DNA from: Saccharothrix saharensis
Lineage (GTDB): Bacteria > Actinomycetota > Actinomycetes > Mycobacteriales > Pseudonocardiaceae
Length of the DNA stretch: 64,000 bases
NCBI RefSeq assembly: GCF_006716745.1
Contig: NZ_VFPP01000001.1
Coordinates: 1,054,001-1,118,000, forward strand
Reading direction: 5' to 3'
Under the pieces are notes generated by a model. The model saw nothing but the letters and a program-made list of their open reading frames with translations. It was not told the DNA's origin and made no database searches. The position numbers were made by a program, and so were the translations under genes. Shown here in pieces: positions 7,889 to 20,262 of the stretch (positions are counted from its first letter, which is position 1; each line of letters opens with the position of its first letter).

Positions 7889-10285
7889 GTGCGCACTCAT
7901 CACTCGCTCCGTCGGGGGGTGGCGGTCGCGGGGGCCCTGGCGCTGGCCGCGACCACCCTGGCACCGTCGGCGTCGGCGGCTCCCGACACCGGTCCCGCGG
8001 TCAAGGTCAACCAGGTGGCCTACGTACCCGGCCTGCCCAAGCACGCCACCGTGGTCAACGGCTCCACCTCGCCCGCGGCGTGGGCGCTGCGCAACGCCTC
8101 CGGGACCACCGTGGCCTCGGGGCAGACCAGCGTCCGGGGCGCGGACTCGTTGTCCGGCGACACCGTCCACGTGGTCGACTTCTCGTCGTTCGACACGCCC
8201 GGCACCGGCTACGTGCTGTCCGTCGCGGGCTCGGACAGCACCCCGTTCGACATCTCGGCCGATCCGCTCGAGCGCCTGCGGTACGACAGCCTTGCGTTCT
8301 TCTACCACCAGCGCAGCGGCACGCCGATCCTGGCCGAGCACGTCGGCTCGCGGTACGCGCGGCCCGCCGGGCACCTGAACGTCTCGCCCAACCAGGGCGA
8401 CAACGGCGTGGCGTGCCGGGTGTCGTGCGGCTACACCTCCGACGTGCGCGGTGGCTGGTACGACGCCGGCGACCACGGCAAGTACGGGGTGAACACCGGT
8501 ATCGCGGCCTGGCAGCTGATCAACGAGTACGAGCGCACCCTGTACGTGACCGGCGCGGACCGGGCCGCGCTGGGTGACGGGACGCTCGCGATCCCCGAGC
8601 GCGGCAACGGCGTGCCCGACATCCTCGACGAGGCCAGGTGGGGCGTCGAGTTCCTGATGAGGATGCAGGTCCCGCCGGGCCGCGCGGACGCGGGCATGGT
8701 GCGGCACAAGGTCAGCGACGAGAACTGGACCGCCCTGCCGACGCGGCCCGACCAAGACCCGCAACCCCGCCTGCTGTCGGCCGTCACGACCGCCGCCACG
8801 CTCAACCTCGCCGCCGTGGCCGCGCAGGCCGCCCGGGTGTGGCGCACCATCGACGCCGACTTCGCCTCCCGCGCGCTGACCGCCGCGCAACGCGCCTACA
8901 CCGCGGCCAAAGCCGCCCCCGCGCGCTACGCCGACCCCGACGACGGCAATGGCGGCGGCACGTACGTGGACAACAACGTGACCGACGAGTTCTTCTGGGC
9001 CGCGGCGGAGCTGTTCACCACCACCGGCTCCAGCGGCTACCGGGCGGACGTGACCGGGTCGTCGATGTTCCGGGGCAGGGGTTTCGAGCAGGGCGGGTTC
9101 GACTGGTGGTGGACCGCGGGACTCGGTGACACGACGTTGGCGCTGGTGCCCAACGGCCTGTCCGCCTCGGACGTGTCGGCGACCCGCGCGGCGTTCGCCT
9201 CCTACGGCGACCGGCTGCTCGACCGGGCGTCGACCCAGGGCTACCCGGCGCCGGCGAGCGGTTACTACTGGGGTTCCAACGGCGTGGTCGCCAACGCGGC
9301 GAACGTGCTGGCGCTGGCGCACGACTTCACCGGCCAGGCGAAGTACCGCAACGGCGTGTACCAGGCGCTGGACTACCTGTTCGGGCGCAACCCGTTCAAC
9401 CACTCCTACGTGACCGGCTACGGCGAGCGCGCCACCCGCAACTCCCACCACCGCTTCTGGGCCAACCAGCTCGACCCGTCGCTGCCGACCCCGCCGCCGG
9501 GTGCGCTCGCGGGCGGACCGAACGCCGACCTGCAGGACCCGGTGGCGCAGGCGCAGTTGGCGGGGTGCAAGCCCCAGAAGTGCTACCTGGACGACATCAA
9601 CGCCTGGTCGGTCAACGAGGTGGCGTTGAACTGGAACTCCGCGCTGGCGTGGCTGTCGGCGTGGGCGGCGGAGGAGGCGGGGTCCGGCTCGCCCGCGGAC
9701 ACGACCGCCCCGAGCGCGCCGTCGGGCCTGACCGCGTCGGCCTCGGGTGGCTCGGTGTCGCTGTCGTGGGGCGCCTCCACCGACGACGTCGGGGTGACCG
9801 GCTACGACGTCCTGCGCGCCACCGGCACGTCCGGCCCGTTCGACCGGGTCGGCACGGCGTCGGGCACGAGCCACACCGACTCCGGCCTGGGCGCGGGCAC
9901 CTACCGGTACCAGGTGCGGGCGCGGGACGCGGCGGGCAACACGTCGCCCGTGTCCTCGGCGGTGACGGTGACCGTGCCGGGCGGTGGGTCCGGCTGCACG
10001 GTCGTCGCCACGACCCAGACCCGGTGGGGCACCGGGTACGTGGTCCAGCCGGTGCGGGTCACCAACACCGGGACGTCGACGATCACGTGGAGCGTGGCGT
10101 TCACCCTGCCGTCCGGGCACTCGATCACCGGGTCGTGGAACGCGGCGGTGACGACGAGCGGGCAGGCCGTGACCGCACGGGCCACCCGCTCGCTCGCGCC
10201 GGGGGCGACGGCAGAGTTCGGGTTCCAGGGATCCCGCCCCGACGGCAGCACCGCGTTGCCGTCGGGCTACACCTGCACGGGCTGA
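7889..10285 (+). CDS. Exported GH9 cellulase with FnIII and CBM2
   Basis: A 798-residue secreted GH9 glucanase acting on cellulose. Domains in order: signal peptide (about 1-30), an Ig-like N-terminal domain of the CelD_N type, the (alpha/alpha)6 GH9 domain, a fibronectin type III domain (about 604-693), and a C-terminal CBM2 running from Cys703 to the end. Asp192 and Asp195 lie in WYDAGDHGKY and the catalytic acid is Glu577 in WSVNEVALNWNS. The start is GTG at 7889, 8 bases after AAGGAGG. Its stop is only 7 bases from the end of the convergent LacI gene. A CebR-type box and two 12-mer operators lie upstream, so induction by cello-oligosaccharides and a second layer of control are likely. Endo- versus processive action is not decided. 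Confidence 0.93.
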   Translation: MRTHHSLRRGVAVAGALALAATTLAPSASAAPDTGPAVKVNQVAYVPGLPKHATVVNGSTSPAAWALRNASGTTVASGQTSVRGADSLSGDTVHVVDFSSFDTPGTGYVLSVAGSDSTPFDISADPLERLRYDSLAFFYHQRSGTPILAEHVGSRYARPAGHLNVSPNQGDNGVACRVSCGYTSDVRGGWYDAGDHGKYGVNTGIAAWQLINEYERTLYVTGADRAALGDGTLAIPERGNGVPDILDEARWGVEFLMRMQVPPGRADAGMVRHKVSDENWTALPTRPDQDPQPRLLSAVTTAATLNLAAVAAQAARVWRTIDADFASRALTAAQRAYTAAKAAPARYADPDDGNGGGTYVDNNVTDEFFWAAAELFTTTGSSGYRADVTGSSMFRGRGFEQGGFDWWWTAGLGDTTLALVPNGLSASDVSATRAAFASYGDRLLDRASTQGYPAPASGYYWGSNGVVANAANVLALAHDFTGQAKYRNGVYQALDYLFGRNPFNHSYVTGYGERATRNSHHRFWANQLDPSLPTPPPGALAGGPNADLQDPVAQAQLAGCKPQKCYLDDINAWSVNEVALNWNSALAWLSAWAAEEAGSGSPADTTAPSAPSGLTASASGGSVSLSWGASTDDVGVTGYDVLRATGTSGPFDRVGTASGTSHTDSGLGAGTYRYQVRARDAAGNTSPVSSAVTVTVPGGGSGCTVVATTQTRWGTGYVVQPVRVTNTGTSTITWSVAFTLPSGHSITGSWNAAVTTSGQAVTARATRSLAPGATAEFGFQGSRPDGSTALPSGYTCTG

Positions 10286-10292
10286 CCGACCG

Positions 10293-11309
10293 TCACGGCG
10301 GCGGCGCGGTGCTGCCCCGGACGACGAGCTTCGTCGGCAGTTCGACGCGGTCGTTGTCCGGCTCACCGCCCGCCGCCAGGGTCAGCAGCATCCCGGCCGC
10401 CTCCGCGCCCATCCGCCGCAACGGCTGCCGCACGGTGGTCAGCGGAGGGTCCGACCACTGGGTGAACGCCAGGTCGTCGAAGCCGACCACGCTCAGGTCG
10501 TGCGGGATGCGCAGCCCGAGCTCCCGCGCCGCGTCGTAGACGCCCAGCGCCTGCAGGTCGTTGGCCGCGAAGACGGCGGTGGGCCGGTCGGGCAGGCGCA
10601 GCAGCTCGCGCGCGGCGTCCCGGCCGCCGTCGTGGTAGAGCGGCGCGGTCCGCACGAGCTTGCGGTCCTGCGGTACGCCGGCCGCGTCCAGGGCCGCGCG
10701 GTAGCCGTCCAGGCGGGCGCGGCAGCACAGGAACTCCGCCGGACCGTTCACCATGGCGATGCGGCGGTGGCCGAGCCCGATCAGGTGACGGGTGGCGACC
10801 AGGCCGCCGTTCCAGTTCGTCGCGCCCACCGACGGGATCGAGTGGGTCGGCTCGCCGGTGGGGTCCAGCGCCACCAGCGGGATGGCGCGACTGCCCAGCT
10901 GGGCCAGCTGCGCCTCGCTGAACTCGGCGGAGACCGCGATGACCCCGACCGGACGGCGGGCCAGCATCTGCCGGGCCCAGGCGCTCTCCGGGGTGTGGCC
11001 GCCGTGCATCTCGGTCAGCGTCACGGCCAGCCCGTCCGGCCGGACCGCCTCCTCGACACCGCGGATGATCTCCAACGCCCACAGGCTGTCCAGCGACTGG
11101 AAGACCACCTCGACGATCGGGACCGCCTCGACCTTCTCGTTCTTCTGGAAGCCGTGCTCGCGGATCAGCTCCTCGATGCGCCGGCGCGTCCCGTCGGACA
11201 CGCCCGGCCGCCCGTGGATCACCTTCGACACGGTCGAGGCGGACACCCCGGCCAGGTCCGCGATCCAGGAGACCCGCACCTCACCGCCCGCGCGCCCATC
11301 CGCAGCCAC
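10293..11309 (-). CDS. LacI-family transcriptional regulator
   Basis: A 338-residue full-length LacI/GalR regulator. The helix-turn-helix covers about residues 14-33 (IADLAGVSASTVSKVIHG), followed by a hinge region and a sugar-binding domain from about 65 to the end, with the closing motif SVVGFDDLAFTQW. The start is GTG at 11307-11309. The preceding gene (ketose 3-epimerase-like) ends 35 bases upstream on the same strand, so the two are probably co-transcribed. It is one candidate for the protein that binds the 12-mer operators of the region, since no nearer operator of its own is seen. The effector is unknown. Confidence 0.88.
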   Translation of the reverse strand: MAADGRAGGEVRVSWIADLAGVSASTVSKVIHGRPGVSDGTRRRIEELIREHGFQKNEKVEAVPIVEVVFQSLDSLWALEIIRGVEEAVRPDGLAVTLTEMHGGHTPESAWARQMLARRPVGVIAVSAEFSEAQLAQLGSRAIPLVALDPTGEPTHSIPSVGATNWNGGLVATRHLIGLGHRRIAMVNGPAEFLCCRARLDGYRAALDAAGVPQDRKLVRTAPLYHDGGRDAARELLRLPDRPTAVFAANDLQALGVYDAARELGLRIPHDLSVVGFDDLAFTQWSDPPLTTVRQPLRRMGAEAAGMLLTLAAGGEPDNDRVELPTKLVVRGSTAPPP

Positions 11310-11344
11310 GGCGGCAGCCTACGCGAGCCGGCGTCGCCAACCGA

Positions 11345-12232
11345 TCATGACCCGCCGGAGCCCCCGGCCGCGCGGCGGCCCGCGACCAACGCCCCGAGGA
11401 ACGCCAGCCCGTCCACGGCGAGCGCGTCCTGGGTCGGCGCGAGCGGTCGCCAGATGGACGCGGCGGTCGCGATGCTCGCGTTGCGCGCGGTGAACGACTC
11501 GATGCACAGCGGCCCGGTGTAGCCGGCTTCGGCGAGCGCGGCGGCGATGTCGGGCCAGTCGAGGTGGTCGTCGCCCGGCGCGCCGCGGTCGTTGGCGCAC
11601 ACCTGGACGTGCGCGACCCGCCCCGCGGCGGACCGGATCGCCGCGCCGACGTGCTTCTCCTCGATGTTCTGGTGGTAGACGTCGACCGCGACACCGCACC
11701 CGTCGACGGGCAGCCCGTCCAACGCGGCGAGGGTCTGCCCGATCGTGTTGAGCACGCTGGTCTCGTACCGGTTGAGGGGTTCCACCGCGACCCGGACACC
11801 CGCCGCGCGGGCGTGCTCGACCACCGGGGCCAGGTTGTCCCGCAGTTCGGCGATGCGGTCGTGCCGCTCCCGCTCCCCCATGCGCCACGTGCGGCCGACG
11901 GAGGCGTAGGCGGGTCCCGCGACGACCGGCGACCCGACCTCCGCCGCGATGTCGACGACCCGCCGGAGGTAGTCCTGGGTGGCGGCGACGGTGGCGGGTT
12001 CGGCCGCGACGAGTTCCCGGCCCGGAGGCATGACCAGGCACACGGTCGCGGCCAGTCCGTGGTCGGCCAGCACGCGCGCGGCGCGCACCGGGTCCCAGTC
12101 GCCGACCTCCTCCACCGGGAGCTCGAGCACGTCGAACCCCCAGTCGGCCACCCGCGACGCCAACTCAGCCAGTTCCGCGTCCCGCAGCGGCGACGTCCAG
12201 ACCCACGTGCTCACACCGATCGGGTGCACCAT
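11345..12232 (-). CDS. Ketose 3-epimerase-like sugar isomerase (xylose-isomerase-like TIM barrel)
   Basis: A cytoplasmic TIM-barrel protein of about 295 residues in the D-tagatose/D-psicose 3-epimerase group. Metal and catalytic motifs fit well: Glu151 in VEPLNRYE, Asp184 in VDVYHQNIEE, a His in VAHVQVC, the PGDDHLDW segment, and a Glu in LCIESF. The role is probably interconversion of a ketose or related sugar released from the polymers; the real substrate is not visible. The start is uncertain. The ATG at 12232 has AGGA about 10 bases upstream, while GGAGG touches it and would better suit the GTG one codon later; an in-frame GTG at 12271 is another choice. It is followed 35 bases later by the LacI gene. 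Confidence 0.78.
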   Translation of the reverse strand: MVHPIGVSTWVWTSPLRDAELAELASRVADWGFDVLELPVEEVGDWDPVRAARVLADHGLAATVCLVMPPGRELVAAEPATVAATQDYLRRVVDIAAEVGSPVVAGPAYASVGRTWRMGERERHDRIAELRDNLAPVVEHARAAGVRVAVEPLNRYETSVLNTIGQTLAALDGLPVDGCGVAVDVYHQNIEEKHVGAAIRSAAGRVAHVQVCANDRGAPGDDHLDWPDIAAALAEAGYTGPLCIESFTARNASIATAASIWRPLAPTQDALAVDGLAFLGALVAGRRAAGGSGGS

Positions 12233-12401
12233 TCCTCCGTCGTCCTGGTCGAAAGGCGGCTCCCGGCCCACCCGCCGCCGGACACCTCCGGCCCGAGGGC
12301 CGCTCCCGCGGCGGTGCGCCGAGGGCGTCCGTCGCGACCGTCACCGGCCACTGCCGCACGCCCTCGGGCCCGCCGTCACCCCGCCGGGTCGGGGACGTCG
12401 G

Positions 12402-15092
12402 TCAGGCGCGCAGGCTCCACTGCTGGTTGGCGCCACCGCCGCAGGACCACAGGATGATCTTCGTGCCGTTCGCGGTGCCCGCGCCGGAGGCGTCCAGGCA
12501 CAGGCCGGACTGCACGCCCGTGATGGTGCCGTTGGCGTTGACGTTCCACTGCTGGTTGGTCTGCCCGTTGCAGTCCCAGAGCACCACCGTGGTGCCGTTG
12601 GTCGTGCCCTGGTTGTTCGCGTCCAGGCACTTGGTCCCACCCACCTGCAACTGCTTGCCCGAGGTGTGGGTGAAGCGCTGGTTGCTGCCGCCGTGGCAGT
12701 CCCACAGCTGGGCCTGCGCGCCGTTGGTCGTGGTCGAGCCGGGGATGTCGACGCACCGGCCGGACTGCCCCCCGACGATCGTGACGCCCTGCTGACCGCC
12801 GCCCTGCCTGCGGGCGATCGACTTCGACTCGGCCGACCGGTTGCCCTGCGCGTCCACGACGTAGAGCCGGTAGTCGCCGGGCGAGCTCGGCACGGCGATG
12901 GACGTCGCGGTGCCGCTCGCCCTGGTCATCGTCGGACCGGCGACGAACGTGGTCGTGCCCGACGGTGCCAACCAGACCGACCTGGTCGCGTCGCCGGCGC
13001 TGCGGATCGGGATCGTCGTACCCCCGGACCCGACGAACGTGCTGGACGGGAGCACGTGGTCCGGCAGGGAGAGGTTGCTCGGCGGGACGATGTCCCGGTA
13101 CGCGTCCTCCAGGCCGGAGTTCACCGCGATCGCGTGGGCCGGCGCCGGCCAGACGTAGTCCGAGTAGGTCAGGATGTCCTGGATCGTGCTGTTCGGCAGG
13201 ACCTTCTGGGACACCTTGTTGACCGGTCCGTAGGTCTGCGTGATGCTCAGGTCGTGCTTGCGGCCGAAGTCGTCTGAGTTGATCATCCAGGTGATGTTCT
13301 TGTCCACGCTGAGCACGTTGTCGCGGAAGCTGATGTACGCCGAGCCCTCGTCCGGGTGCAGGCCGTACTTGTGGCCGGCCGGGACGCCCTGCAGGTAGTT
13401 GGCGGTGATGGTGGTGCCCGGCTGGCTGCCCAGCGTGTAGATGGGGGCCGTGTCGCTGAGGCGCTGCACCGTGTCGATGATGTGGTTGTGGCTGATGGTG
13501 TTGTTCCGCGCCGTGGTCGTCGGGCGGTTGGGTGCGATCGAGCCCGAGGAGCCGTCGAAGTTCCACCAGCCCCAGCCGAGCGTGATGCCCGACCACGGGC
13601 TCTTCTCGATCCGGTTGTGCTGGATCGTCAGGGTGTCCGCGAAGTACGCCGAGATGGGGCTGTGCCCGTGGAACAGCACGGCGCTGTCGTACAGGAAGTT
13701 GTTCTTGATCTCGATGTTCTTCGGCAGGCCCTCGACGTGGGCGGGGTACTTCTCGCCGTTGGTCGCGGTGTGGTCACCGGTGTAGACGTGCTGGGGATGG
13801 CCCACGGAGACGGCGGAGCCGGCGATGTCGTTGGTGTGGTTGCCGGTCAGCCTCGTGTTCTGCACGTCGTTGACCATGGTGATCCCGTCGACGCCGGTGT
13901 GCTGCACCCGGTTGCGGTCCAGGTGGATGCCGTCGGCGTTCTCGATCTGGATGATGCCCGGCGCGACGTCGACGTTGCGGTAGTAGTAGACGTGGAAGTT
14001 CCCCTTCACGTACTGGGTGTTGCCCAGGTTGCCCTGCTGTGCCTGCTTGAACGAGGAGCCGGCCACCGTGAACAGGTTCCAGTCCGAGTGCTGCACCGTG
14101 AGACCGGCGAACGTGATGTCGCGGACGCGGTCGGTCGTGGAGGTCCCGGCGACGCGGAGCACCGTGGGGACGTTGTTCGGCGCGTAGACCTCCGCCGTCG
14201 TCATGTTCTCGGCATCGGTCTTGTAGTAGTAGAGCGTCCGGCTGGTCTTGTCGAAGTAGAACTCGCCCGGCGAGTCCAGGAACTCGTAGGCGTTCATGAA
14301 CTTGTGGGTCCCGCCGACCTGGTGGTTGCCGTTGAACGCGCCCTGCGCGATGGCCGCGCCCGGTTGCTGGAACAGCGCCACGCGGTTGGCGCCGTCACCG
14401 CTCGTGGTGACCTGGCGGACGCCCGCGATGGCGGTCGTCCAGGTCGTCGCCGTCTCGATCTCGATGTCGTCGGCGTTGCGGGAGATCGCGGGGAGGTCAC
14501 CGAGGCCGTACTTGGCGCCATCGCACTGGGAGCCCGACTCCCGCGCCCAGGCGGCCTGGCCCGCGGTGACGCTGTAGGTGCCGTAGCACCCCTGGGAGGT
14601 GATCGTCTTGGTGGCCATGAACGCGCGCTTGTCGTTGACGTAGAGCGCCCGGAGCTTGTTGGCGCGGTTGAGCGGCGCCTTCCAGATGTTGCCGCCGTGC
14701 TGCGTCCACCCGGTCACCCGCACACCACCGCTCAGCACCGGCTTCTCGTTCGGGTACGCGGAGTAGACGACGCGGTGCCCGTTCGTGCCGGAGTCGCTCG
14801 GCGTGAACTCCACGGCGCCGGTGATCGGGTAGGTGCCCCCGCGGAGGTAGACCTGGATGTCGCCCGACATGGTCCCCTTGGTCGCGCGGACGACGTCCCG
14901 CGCGCGCTGCACCGTCCGGAACGGCGCGGCGACGGTGCCGGGGTTGGCGTCATCCCCGGTGGGGGCGACGTAGTACGTGGCCTGGACGGCGGCCGAGGCC
15001 TCGAAGTGGTCTCCGAAGGTCGGCAGCAGCGCAGTGGACACGAACACCGCGATCGCGACCAACGACCTCGCGGCGGTCTTGGCTGGTTTCAC
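12402..15092 (-). CDS. Exported beta-helix glycosidase, GH141-like, with ricin-type trefoil
   Basis: An 896-residue exported protein with signal peptide (to about 34), a long right-handed parallel beta-helix (about 38-700), an Ig-like linker segment, and a C-terminal RICIN domain (about 765-896). The opening YYVAPTGDDANPGT, the segments SGTNGHRVVYSAYP and SPGEFYFD, and IYTLGSQPG with HPDEGSAYI resemble GH141 (alpha-L-fucosidase and xylanase activities are known), so a role on fucosylated or xylan side chains is inferred. The assignment is by motif memory and could be another beta-helix family such as GH120. The GTG at 15092 is chosen because it directly precedes the signal sequence; GTG at 15134 is the alternative. 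A paralogue lies at 26734-29118. It is 128 bases downstream of the GH6 operon, beyond a terminator. Confidence 0.68.
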   Translation of the reverse strand: MKPAKTAARSLVAIAVFVSTALLPTFGDHFEASAAVQATYYVAPTGDDANPGTVAAPFRTVQRARDVVRATKGTMSGDIQVYLRGGTYPITGAVEFTPSDSGTNGHRVVYSAYPNEKPVLSGGVRVTGWTQHGGNIWKAPLNRANKLRALYVNDKRAFMATKTITSQGCYGTYSVTAGQAAWARESGSQCDGAKYGLGDLPAISRNADDIEIETATTWTTAIAGVRQVTTSGDGANRVALFQQPGAAIAQGAFNGNHQVGGTHKFMNAYEFLDSPGEFYFDKTSRTLYYYKTDAENMTTAEVYAPNNVPTVLRVAGTSTTDRVRDITFAGLTVQHSDWNLFTVAGSSFKQAQQGNLGNTQYVKGNFHVYYYRNVDVAPGIIQIENADGIHLDRNRVQHTGVDGITMVNDVQNTRLTGNHTNDIAGSAVSVGHPQHVYTGDHTATNGEKYPAHVEGLPKNIEIKNNFLYDSAVLFHGHSPISAYFADTLTIQHNRIEKSPWSGITLGWGWWNFDGSSGSIAPNRPTTTARNNTISHNHIIDTVQRLSDTAPIYTLGSQPGTTITANYLQGVPAGHKYGLHPDEGSAYISFRDNVLSVDKNITWMINSDDFGRKHDLSITQTYGPVNKVSQKVLPNSTIQDILTYSDYVWPAPAHAIAVNSGLEDAYRDIVPPSNLSLPDHVLPSSTFVGSGGTTIPIRSAGDATRSVWLAPSGTTTFVAGPTMTRASGTATSIAVPSSPGDYRLYVVDAQGNRSAESKSIARRQGGGQQGVTIVGGQSGRCVDIPGSTTTNGAQAQLWDCHGGSNQRFTHTSGKQLQVGGTKCLDANNQGTTNGTTVVLWDCNGQTNQQWNVNANGTITGVQSGLCLDASGAGTANGTKIILWSCGGGANQQWSLRA

Positions 15093-15158
15093 CCTGTTCT
15101 CGCTTTCGCTCGGTTCCGGTCTTCGGGAGGCCACTCCACCCGGGAGCCGCGCGCCGAC

Positions 15159-15201
15159 CGGTTCCCCGTCCCGTGGAGGCGATCACCGGGACGGGGAACC
15201 G
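15159..15201 (-). terminator. Terminator after the GH6 operon
   Basis: A perfect 15-bp stem (15159-15173 and 15187-15201) with a 13-base loop, just past the stop of the second GH6 gene. It would separate the GH6 operon from the GH141-like gene. Confidence 0.75.
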
Positions 15202-15220
15202 ATTCGAGGCGGCTACCGCG

Positions 15221-18327
<3,107 letters not shown>

Positions 18328-18372
18328 TCAGGGTCCTCGCAGCGTCGTTGCTGTGATGTGGGCTGCAGCTTC

Positions 18373-18386
18373 CGGGAGCGCTCCCA
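18373..18386. promoter_or_regulatory. CebR-type operator before the GH6 operon
   Basis: CGGGAGCGCTCCCA is the exact reverse complement of the box before GH9 (7803-7816). It lies 45 bases upstream of the GH6 start codon. The same sequence before both cellulase transcription units supports a shared CebR-type repressor. Confidence 0.82.
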
Positions 18387-18456
18387 GGCATGGAGAAAGA
18401 TGCGCACTGCGGCTCGAATGTAACCACGGCCGACACCTCAGTCAATTGCCCGGGAC

Positions 18457-18483
18457 GCTAAAACTGTTAGCGCTAACTTTAGC
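18457..18483. promoter_or_regulatory. Perfect palindromic 12-mer operator with flanks
   Basis: The core GTTAGCGCTAAC (18466-18477) is a perfect palindrome, flanked by GCTAAA (18457-18462) and TTTAGC (18478-18483) exactly as at 7588-7614. It lies 138 bases before the GH6 operon start. Confidence 0.75.
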
Positions 18484-18595
18484 GGATTCTGCCCCGCAGG
18501 GTTTCGGAGCGCAGATCCACAACGCTGTCAAGTGGCTTTTCCGAGTCGATCCCCCACCCGATTCGCCCATCCGAACCAGCAGCGCCCCTTTCTTT

Positions 18596-18607
18596 GTTAA
18601 CGCACAC
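18596..18607. promoter_or_regulatory. Weak 12-mer operator copy
   Basis: GTTAACGCACAC differs from the group consensus at one position that is otherwise T or G. It is 130 bases from the perfect copy, nearly the same spacing as the pair at 63511/63642. Functional status is doubtful. Confidence 0.35.
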
Positions 18608-18637
18608 AAGAAAGGTTGCCGCGCACGCGGAGCGCTT

Positions 18638-20116
18638 TCAGGCGAGCCCGCGGTAGTCGAACCAGTCGAACGCCGCGACACCGCGCGTGACGTACATGCC
18701 GACGACCCGCCCGGCGAGCCCGCTGGTGACCTCGGGCGACAGGTACCGGCCGTCCAGCTCCGCCAACGGGCCCGGATCGTCGTCGACGTGGAACGCGATG
18801 GTGTCCGGCCCGGACGGCTCGACGCCCACGGGCTCGTCGGTCGGCCGCACGAACGACGGCGGCACGAGGTCGGTCGTGCGGGTGCGGACGGTCAGCGTGA
18901 TCGGACCGGGAGCCCTGGTGCGGCTGGCCACGACCTGGCGCACCGGCCCGATCCGGGCGATCACGTCCACCCGGCCCGGCACGACCTCGAAGTCGTAGCG
19001 GTGCGCCTCGTCGCGCCGGATGCTCAGGCCGGCGCGGGCCGTGCCGGGGTCCAGGCGGACCGACACCCGCGAGTCGAGGTGCCGCACCCTGCTGCCGACG
19101 AACGTGCAGCCGGGGCGGTCGAGGGTGTCGCCGGTGGCGCGCAGCGTCAGCCAGCCGGGCCGTTCGGTCAACGACCAGGCCCCCTCCGGGAGCCCGCGCG
19201 GTGAGATCCAGAACGGCGCCAGCACCACCTCGTCGAAGTCGTCGCGCGAGGGGTGCGGCGCGGCGGGCGACTCCCCCGCCGCGGTCACCGTCGCCTCGTC
19301 CACCACGGGCCACCCGTTGTCCCAGCGCACCGGGGTCAGGAACACCTCCTGCCCCAGCACGTGGAAGCCCGACGGGTGCTCGCGGGTGCCCGGCCGCACC
19401 AACCACCAGGCACCGCCCGGTGTCGTGACGAGGTCCGCTCGGCCGCTGACCCGGGTCGGCCCCGAGGTGTCGGCGAGGGTGCCCGGCGCCGGCTCGAACG
19501 GCCCGCGGGGCTTGCGCGCGCGGGCGACGGCCGGCGCGTCACCGCGATCGAACATCACGTACCACCAGCCACCCACCTGGTACAGGTGGGGCGCTTCCGG
19601 GTGCGGAGCGTCGTCGCCGGTCCACATCGGCCACGGACCTTCCAGCACCGTCCCCCGGTACGGGTCCACCCTGGCGGTGCACCCGTCGGTGGTGGCGCAC
19701 CAGCAGTCGCCGTTGCGGTCCCAGGCCAGGTCGGGCACGGCGCACGGGAGGTCGAGCCACACCGGGTCCGACCAGCGCCCGGCCGGGCGTTCGGTCGTGA
19801 CGACGAACGTGCCGCCCGCGGACAGGTCCCTCGCGATCACCCAGAACCGCCCGTCGTGGTGGCGGATCGTGGGCTGGTGGATCCCGCGCGCGGACGACGT
19901 GCCGGTGGACAGCCGCACCTGCTCCGGCCGGTCGAGGACGTTGCCGACCTGCCGCCAGTGCACCAGGTCGCGGCTGTGGAAGATCGGCACGCCCGGGAAG
20001 TACTCGAAGCTGGAGCACACCAGGTAGTAGTCCTCGCCCACCCGGCACACGCTCGGGTCCGGGTGGGATCCGCCGATCACGGGATTGCCGATCACGGGCT
20101 GGCGGGCGGTGCGCAC
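18638..20116 (-). CDS. GH43 beta-xylosidase paralogue with altered active site
   Basis: A 492-residue cytoplasmic protein, colinear with the GH43 enzymes at 2778 and 57098 (propeller plus C-terminal beta-sandwich). The base motif SHPDPSVCR and acid motif HPEAPHLYQ are kept. However, the pKa-modulating Asp of GIDPDL is Val127 here (CAVPDL), and the conserved His of TGHGDLV is Arg226 (SGRADLV). The loop holding the TERGH motif is also shortened to DAPAVARAR. These changes at conserved GH43 positions suggest reduced or changed catalysis, possibly a pseudoenzyme. The start is GTG at 20116, after GGAAGGA; the open frame continues far upstream but without homology. It lies 146 bases downstream of GH27 on the same strand and could share its transcript. 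Confidence 0.85.
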   Translation of the reverse strand: MRTARQPVIGNPVIGGSHPDPSVCRVGEDYYLVCSSFEYFPGVPIFHSRDLVHWRQVGNVLDRPEQVRLSTGTSSARGIHQPTIRHHDGRFWVIARDLSAGGTFVVTTERPAGRWSDPVWLDLPCAVPDLAWDRNGDCWCATTDGCTARVDPYRGTVLEGPWPMWTGDDAPHPEAPHLYQVGGWWYVMFDRGDAPAVARARKPRGPFEPAPGTLADTSGPTRVSGRADLVTTPGGAWWLVRPGTREHPSGFHVLGQEVFLTPVRWDNGWPVVDEATVTAAGESPAAPHPSRDDFDEVVLAPFWISPRGLPEGAWSLTERPGWLTLRATGDTLDRPGCTFVGSRVRHLDSRVSVRLDPGTARAGLSIRRDEAHRYDFEVVPGRVDVIARIGPVRQVVASRTRAPGPITLTVRTRTTDLVPPSFVRPTDEPVGVEPSGPDTIAFHVDDDPGPLAELDGRYLSPEVTSGLAGRVVGMYVTRGVAAFDWFDYRGLA

Positions 20117-20262
20117 GGTGTTCCTTCCGAGGACAGCGGGGTGGGGCGAAGCCGATCGGAGGCGGGGTGGACCAGGCACCCTCGCGGTGCCGTGCGCGAA
20201 GGGGCCGGGTGCCTGCGTCGCGCGACCGCGCCGGAGGACGGGCCTGCCGCTCGACGCCACCG

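Larger units (their letters stand above)
18328..18637. promoter_or_regulatory. Promoter region of the GH6 operon
   Basis: A 310-base gap before the GH6 operon. It contains a CebR-type box (18373-18386), a perfect 12-mer operator (18466-18477) and a weaker 12-mer-like site (18596-18607). No gene is seen. Confidence 0.75.
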
